64,000 nucleotides of DNA, from contig VWZS01008816.1 in the NCBI GenBank assembly GCA_013397075.1, forward strand, positions 1,311,660 through 1,375,659, in the 5' to 3' direction. A program made the position numbers and the translations under genes. Of this stretch, positions 61,201 to 64,000 are shown in pieces; the stretch's first letter is position 1, and every line of letters begins with the position of its first letter. This DNA is from Rhabdornis inornatus (lineage: Eukaryota; Chordata; Aves; Passeriformes; Rhabdornithidae). The notes under the pieces are model-generated. The model saw only the letters and a program-made list of their open reading frames with translations. It ran no database searches and was not told the origin of the DNA.

Positions 61201-64000
61201 ATGTATGTTTTACTCTTTGATTACATTCTTCTAAATCCTTCTGATAAGCTTCAGCTTTGATTTACCATCTTTAAAATATATGGGATTTGTTTTCAAATAA
61301 GTGTTTGGCTCCTATCTTTTGAGTATTTTAAATATTTTATAGTAGTTCTGAGGCAAGGATGCCTTTAACTAGAGGTCATTTCTCCAGAGAGGAAACTGAA
61401 AAATAAACTTTCATTCATATATTTTGTTCAGAAAAAAGAGACATTCAGCATCTTAAATTTTAGTATGTATTCTGAAGATATGGAGGATTTTTTGCATATA
61501 CCAAATACAAGTTGGATTCTTCAGTTTACTAATTTCAGCAAAAATCTTTGGAAGAATATGACCCAGCTGGAATGCAGAAGTGGTTCAAGGCAGATTGATG
61601 TATTTTCTTTATTTTCTTTGAAGTTTTGAAGCAGAAGAGAAGCAACACTTATGAATGTAGCAATTTCTGAGAACCTGTACACTAAGTGTTTAATTAGGTA
61701 TCAGTTTAATTTATGATGGAGTATGTAGAGACAGATCTCTGCCAGAATTCCGCCATCAAACTGAAAGTGCTATTGCCTAATTCTAGTCGTCATTCAACAA
61801 TACCCAGCAGGTGGCACAAGTACACAAGGAATTTGTACAATTCTTTTCTTATCGGAGTTCTTTTATGTTCGGTTGATCGATTTAGAGAATTCTAATTGAA
61901 ATGCAATTATTTAGCTCTTTGCTTTCTTTACAATGCTAGGCAACTTGTTACTAAAATTTTCAGATAACAGTTTGTATTTTGGACAATAGCAGGAAGTTAT
62001 TATTTTGGAACACATGACGAACTGATGTCCTTATTTATAGCAAAAGGTCTAAAAGCTTCATCCATGAGTAAGTCACACATGAGGTTGATTTGAGACTTGC
62101 AGCATGATGAGGAGGTTTTCACTTCCGCTTTTACTGTTATTTCATCTTTTTGTGGCAAAGCGTCTGCATATTTTTTCTCATTGTCTTCCTTACCAGTTTC
62201 CCTGACATAACTTAAGTAGTTAGTTTTATATTAAAACATACAAACATAGGAAGGAATTTGGGTTGTAATTTTATTTTCTGAGTAAGTGATCACAGATGGA
62301 ACACATTATGAGGAATAGAGAAAAAGCTGTAGTGCTTTATTGAAAAAATACAGTCAAGGCATGTTGTCTATCTACTGACTAATATTTATTAGTTAGTTGT
62401 GTAGTTATGTGTTTGTTCTCAGATTACCAAAATAAGAAAAAAAAACAATTATTCTTTTACTATTATGCAGTTTATAACGGTTGTGAAGAACAGTGCACTT
62501 TTAAACCAGCATATCTCTACAATGTAAATGTACCGTATTTATACTGTATTAATGCTGTCCAGGTCTACTTACTTCAGAAGCTTCTTTGTCTCAGAATATA
62601 TCATTAGATCCCATTCTTCATGCACAGAGACATTTAGATATGGTAGCTGTATTTCATCATTTTACATGAGGAAAGAGAGCCAATCTAGTTCTAAGGAAGC
62701 CCAGACATGATGAGAGAAAGTAGATCTCAAGAAGATCATTGAAGAGATATCATTTAAATCCTTCTGTGAGAAGACTTTATCATATGGGTAAACTCCATGG
62801 ACTCCTGTTGTAATTGGAAAACTTCAGAGATGAGGCTGTACATGGAGCTTGTGCTGGCCCCCTGAGCAGCAAAGGCACAGGGACTACTCAGTTTACTCAC
62901 AGCAGCAGGCTTGTAAAAATGTGTTGCTAAGACAGAACCCAATCTCAAGTATCATGTTTCTTGGCTTGTAAAAATGTGAAGACAGCTATCATACTGTTTT
63001 TAATTTACTCCCTTGGCTTGTAATTTTGATAGTTTGTGTAATGTTGTGTCAGTAGTGCTTCCTTACAGAATACCAATTCAAGATACCACTACGGTGACAG
63101 TGGCTGAGGCTGCTGCATTTTTCCTTTCTTTTCTTTACTGGCATCTGAATATCAAATGATGGGTTCCTTGGAGAGCATACCTGAAACTGTATCTGTATTT
63201 TAACTTACATTACTAGACGAGAGCTCCTCCTTTAATAATTAGTATCTAAATATGATAAGTTTTTCAAATTGTTACAATGGTGTATTTTTTGGGCTTTGTT
63301 GTTTGGCTCTTCTTTTGAGGAGGAGAGGATTTGTTTGTTTTTATAAGCAATATAACTTTTGTAGTAAGAAGAAACTACCTCCAGGTGATCTAAGAAACAC
63401 ATTAAAAGATTCTAAACTTCAGCTTTCATTTCTTGTTAATTTTCCTGATAAATAAGAAAAGAATAAGACAGTTGACTACAGTAGGTTTTCTACATAATTT
63501 GCATTTACCTTAAACTCCTAAAAAAGTCTTCATTAAAATAAGAAATACAGTCAGGTGATCCTTGCATTAGTAGTTTTTAACCTCAGTTTTACGTAAGGGA
63601 AACCATATGATAGCATTTAATAACTTTAATTTCTTCCATGATGCCTGCTAAAATGATGTAATTAGTTCATAACTTGTCTACCCAAATAATGCCAAAAATA
63701 AAGTACCTGGGGTTTGATTTTGTTTGGAGTTTGTTGTATTGTTGGCTTGAAATACTGTATATTTGAAATAGAAATATAATTAGAATCTGAGAAATAAAGT
63801 AACATAAATCAATGGTTTGGTTTAATTCTAGGATTCTAGTTGAGTTACTTAAATGTATCTTGTGTATGGAAAGACTTGTGAATATGGAAAGAGTTCTCAT
63901 TGTTATGAAGTGTAATTAAAAAGTACCTTTAAAATGACAAATTTTTGCTTGAGGTGTTTTCTACACTCAAAGATTAAAACACCAACTAGAGAAAGTTTCA
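58291..64000. other. Unassigned AT-rich stretch
   Basis: No gene, RNA gene or known repeat recognised to the end of the window. A T/G-rich (GTTT)-like run lies at 60150-60240 and a T run near 60566. Small frames occur on both strands at about one per kilobase, as expected by chance. Confidence 0.4.

Noticed and set aside
1..64000. A novel defence, secretion or other multi-gene system
   Set aside because: The window is vertebrate non-coding DNA with repeats and at most two or three exons. Nothing supports a gene cluster acting together.
1..64000. CRISPR array, tRNA or rRNA genes, bacterial insertion sequences
   Set aside because: I saw no regularly spaced repeats, no cloverleaf-type sequence with A and B boxes that I could support, and no rRNA-like blocks.

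Overview
The window looks like nuclear DNA from a bird, most likely a songbird. It is AT-rich and carries chicken repeat 1 (CR1) LINE remnants, mostly 5'-truncated 3' ends and mostly on the minus strand. It also holds several solo LTRs whose end sequences match endogenous-retrovirus LTR families I know from avian genomes. There is no sign of bacterial gene density, operons, tRNA or rRNA genes, a CRISPR array or a phage. Nearly all open frames are short and are best explained by chance or by repeats. The setting is intergenic or deep intronic.

Layout. 1-11.6 kb: a minus-strand LTR (1518-2161), a second minus-strand LTR (3770-4380), a decayed CR1 piece that still encodes part of the endonuclease (about 7280-8508, plus strand) and a third LTR (10788-11620, minus). 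15-24 kb: an ancient LINE reverse-transcriptase scrap (15.2-15.4 kb), a truncated LTR (16.6-17.0 kb), CR1 (18.2-19.0 kb), a 938-bp perfect duplication flanking a single N (20.0-21.9 kb), CR1 (22.3-22.6 kb), and one LTR inserted into another (23.1-24.1 kb). 26-38.4 kb: a possible LTR piece (26.4-27.2 kb), a young-looking LTR cut off by an N (27.85-28.03 kb), two CR1 ends (31.3 and 35.4 kb), and an 882-bp solo LTR with a perfect 5-bp target-site duplication (37530-38411). That LTR is an inverted copy of the one at 10.8-11.6 kb. 48.1-49.4 kb: an LTR carrying a 268-bp duplication at an N. 57.96-58.3 kb: a probable LTR with CCAAT, TATA and poly(A) motifs.

Host coding signal is very sparse. The best case is a 240-bp plus-strand exon at 54681-54920, phase 0 at both ends, with AG before it and GTAAGT after it. 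A second, weaker candidate is a minus-strand exon at 56014-56212. I recognise neither protein. If both are real, two genes on opposite strands lie interleaved here with very long introns.

I found no new biological system. The most useful observations are the two candidate exons and the evidence that several single Ns are collapsed assembly gaps: two hide unmerged contig overlaps, and three sit inside LTRs with missing sequence. Names of repeat families rest on my memory of their consensus ends, not on a database search.
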